A DNA stretch of 64,000 bases from Bailinhaonella thermotolerans. Lineage in GTDB: Bacteria; Actinomycetota; Actinomycetes; Streptosporangiales; Streptosporangiaceae. The position numbers and the translations under genes are program-made. The notes under the pieces are model-generated. The model worked only from the letters and a program-made list of their open reading frames with translations. It had not been told where the DNA came from and did not search any database. Where the stretch lies: positions 264,600-328,599 of the forward strand of contig NZ_QZEY01000008.1 of NCBI RefSeq assembly GCF_003594875.1, read 5' to 3'. Positions 62,800 to 64,000 of the stretch are shown here, one piece after another (the stretch's first letter is position 1; every line of letters starts with the position of its first letter).

Positions 62800-63149
62800 T
62801 CCGGGCTCAGAATGGCCTCAATATGGCCATGGACCGGCACAGATCGCGGAGCTTCGGGATGTCTGGCAGCAGGCGGGCCACATCGTGAGCGGTCATGAGC
62901 CTCATCCAAGCGTTGACGAGGCCAGAACCTGTGGCATGAATCATGACTCTCTCGTCCTTCTTCGTCATCTGCTGGAGGCACTAGCTTGAGCTCCGCCTCA
63001 AGTCCCTGGTCAACCTGGTGCAACGCGGGACCGGAGTTGAGATCGACGTCCCAGTACTCACAGTCTGGCCAAGTTGTGGGAGAAAGCTGTGGCCTGGTTG
63101 ATGAGATGGGCGCCTTCGAGATGACAAGTCAACCTAACATGTCAGAGGG
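62800..63149. other. Non-coding remnant DNA in the island
   Basis: 350 nt of mixed composition. A plus-strand frame at 62792-62989 (TTG start, WPQYGHGPAQIAELRDVWQQ in its product) has some protein-like character but no ribosome site or family. No repeats or palindromes stand out. It is probably decayed cargo. Confidence 0.4.
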
Positions 63150-63371
63150 TTGAGACTCCAACTGCACGCACTGGACCCTCCGGCGCAAGAAGCTCGATAC
63201 CCGGTCATAACCAAGGGCTTGCCGGCCTTCGACAAGGTAGACAGGCTCGACATGCGCACGATCCAGGAAGCGATGGGCGGCATAGCCGATTACCTCACTG
63301 GTAAGGACATGAGCCTCACCGAGCACTTCAGATTCCGCCAGGAACTCGCCGAAGAATATCGATACGCCTGA
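63150..63371 (+). pseudogene. C-terminal fragment of an unknown protein gene
   Basis: 73 residues with a sound composition: LQLHALDPPAQEARYPVITK, GLPAFDKVDRLDMRTIQEAM, GGIADYLTGKDMSLTEHFRF and RQELAEEYRYA before the stop. This reads like the end of a larger helical protein; no start codon with a ribosome site exists and the frame is not open far upstream. Kinship to HEPN-type C-termini is possible but unproven. Confidence 0.35.
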
Positions 63372-63398
63372 TGACGTTGCTGTCAGCGGACACCAAGA

Positions 63399-63424
63399 GC
63401 CCCGAACGATAATCCGTTCGAGGC
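63399..63424. terminator. Hairpin near the right tRNA-like repeat
   Basis: GCCCCGAACG (63399-63408) pairs with CGTTCGAGGC (63415-63424) with one mismatch and a 6-nt loop. Read leftward it follows the second tRNA-Phe-like repeat by 19 nt, mirroring the stronger terminator beside the left repeat. Confidence 0.6.
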
Positions 63425-63443
63425 GTTCTTGCTGCTGAAGCGT

Positions 63444-63489
63444 GGTGGTCAGGGGCAGGGTCGAACTGCCGACCTTCCGCTTTTCAGGC
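63444..63489 (-). repeat. Attachment-site repeat, 3' half of tRNA-Phe (right copy)
   Basis: Perfect copy of 58938-58983. On the minus strand it again gives only the anticodon arm, T arm and acceptor 3' strand of a tRNA-Phe(GAA); here CCA is present after the acceptor. Sequence to its right (the tRNA 5' side) shows no acceptor or D arm. So neither repeat is an intact tRNA, and a third copy with the true gene may lie right of the window. Confidence 0.85.
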
Positions 63490-63602
63490 AAGTGGAACGC
63501 GCGTTCGGCCTGTGGCGGCGTGTCTCGTGAACAGGCGAAAGGCTCCGCGAACGTCCGCGAAGATCCGCCGGAGACCGCTGAGGTTGTCGCTCAGTTTGTC
63601 AC

Positions 63603-63866
63603 TCAGGAAGACTCGTAGAGCGTCCGTTCCTTGATGGTGACGAGGGTGATGGGCTGCAAGGCCGGGAGGTCGAAGGTGCCCGCCCCGTGGTACTCCCGGA
63701 AGACTGCGTGGCCTTCGATCTGGGTCGTGAGGAACACGCTCGTGGTGTCGTCGTCGTTGACCATGGACGCTGTCCAGCAGGGTGCGCCAGCCGGTACGCC
63801 GGTCTCGCTCAAGATCGCTAACGCCTCTCCCGCGCCACCGGGCTCGCCGTACAAAGACACCGCCAT
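63603..63866 (-). CDS. Small protein of unknown function, copy B of a duplicated gene
   Basis: 87 residues from ATG 63866 (GGGAGG upstream). Nearly the same protein as copy A at 56835-57095: both have MAVSLYGEPGG, ETGVPAGAPCWTAS, VFLTTQIEGHAVFREYHGAG and ITLVTIK-RTLYES. Differences cluster around residues 12-20. It begins about 110 nt right of the second tRNA-like repeat. No known domain; one Cys in GAPCWTAS is conserved in both copies. Orientation is the same as copy A. Confidence 0.7.
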   Translation of the reverse strand: MAVSLYGEPGGAGEALAILSETGVPAGAPCWTASMVNDDDTTSVFLTTQIEGHAVFREYHGAGTFDLPALQPITLVTIKERTLYESS

Positions 63867-64000
63867 CCGTCACCTCCCGCACATAGTGGCTTCAGTGATC
63901 AATGTCTGCGGCTCACCGCCGAGTGTCAACTGTCGCTGGCGGAGAGATTGTCAGTGGCTTCGGCGGATCGTTTGTCAGTGGGGCGGGCCCAGCTTTCGCT

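Noticed and set aside
58984..63443. Integrase or transposase inside the att-bounded island
   Set aside because: No reading frame shows tyrosine or serine recombinase or DDE motifs; movement must depend on factors elsewhere or has been lost.

Overview
The window is typical high-GC actinomycete chromosome. One line counted by hand, 13381-13440, is 45 G+C of 60. Most starts have strong Shine-Dalgarno sequences, GTG and TTG starts are common, and several gene pairs overlap by 4 nt. The purine genes, the valine dehydrogenase type gene and bldC with the gene beside it match an arrangement I recall from Streptomyces. F420-type enzymes, a CU044_5270-type protein and GntR/UTRA regulators suit Streptosporangiales or a relative such as Thermomonosporaceae; the genus is not provable here.

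Layout. 0-5 kb: end of an Nramp-related transporter, an acyl-CoA dehydrogenase, a peptidase E-like protein with an internal minisatellite, a methyltransferase. 5-9.2 kb (minus): purS, an anti-sigma-type ATPase, purQ, purL. 9.5-13.1 kb: E1alpha/E1beta/E2 of a 2-oxo acid dehydrogenase. 13.2-17.6 kb: a class III nucleotide cyclase followed by a CRP-type regulator, then an MFS exporter. 17.8-24.2 kb: PhoX-like phosphatase, sterol-carrier-like protein, DUF4190 membrane protein, MarR/SDR pair. 24.2-30.2 kb: purF, purM, DUF3073, valine/leucine dehydrogenase, a conserved unknown, bldC. 30.4-38.8 kb: TetR and LacI regulators, an Ala/Pro-rich protein between palindromic repeats, a cell-wall amidase and GH20 hexosaminidase, a membrane protein, an SRPBCC protein. 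38.8-44.3 kb (minus): ECF sigma factor, CU044_5270-type protein, then a lipoprotein/adaptor/ABC ATPase/MacB-type permease operon with every junction overlapping by 4 nt. 44.4-50.8 kb: PPOX flavoprotein, two-component system, FAD oxidoreductase with an AhpD-like partner, F420-type nitroreductase divergent from a MerR regulator. 50.9 kb: tRNA-Asp. 51.2-56.7 kb: secreted modular chitinase, a small protein with a RHIM/BASS-like C-terminus, a MarR/LLM oxidoreductase pair. 56.8-64 kb: accessory DNA.

The most unusual region is 58.9-63.5 kb. A perfect 46-bp direct repeat matching the 3' half of tRNA-Phe(GAA) brackets about 4.5 kb of lower-GC DNA; line 61861-61920 is 26 G+C of 60. It carries a DGQHR (DndB-like) protein with an AT-hook-like tail, a soluble Ser/Thr-type kinase with an unknown N-terminal domain, and decayed fragments. 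A 12-bp word lies upstream of both intact genes. No dnd modification genes, integrase or restriction genes are in the interval. A small gene of unknown function occurs outside each end (56.8 and 63.6 kb) as closely related direct copies. I read this as a cargo island in tandem tRNA-Phe attachment sites holding a candidate, apparently undescribed, DGQHR-kinase defence or stress module. That reading is an inference.

Likely joint functions: the two pur clusters serve IMP synthesis. The valine dehydrogenase and 2-oxo acid dehydrogenase could form a branched-chain amino acid to acyl-CoA route. The cyclase and CRP protein look like a producer-receptor pair. The sigma factor probably controls its own cluster and perhaps the neighbouring efflux operon.
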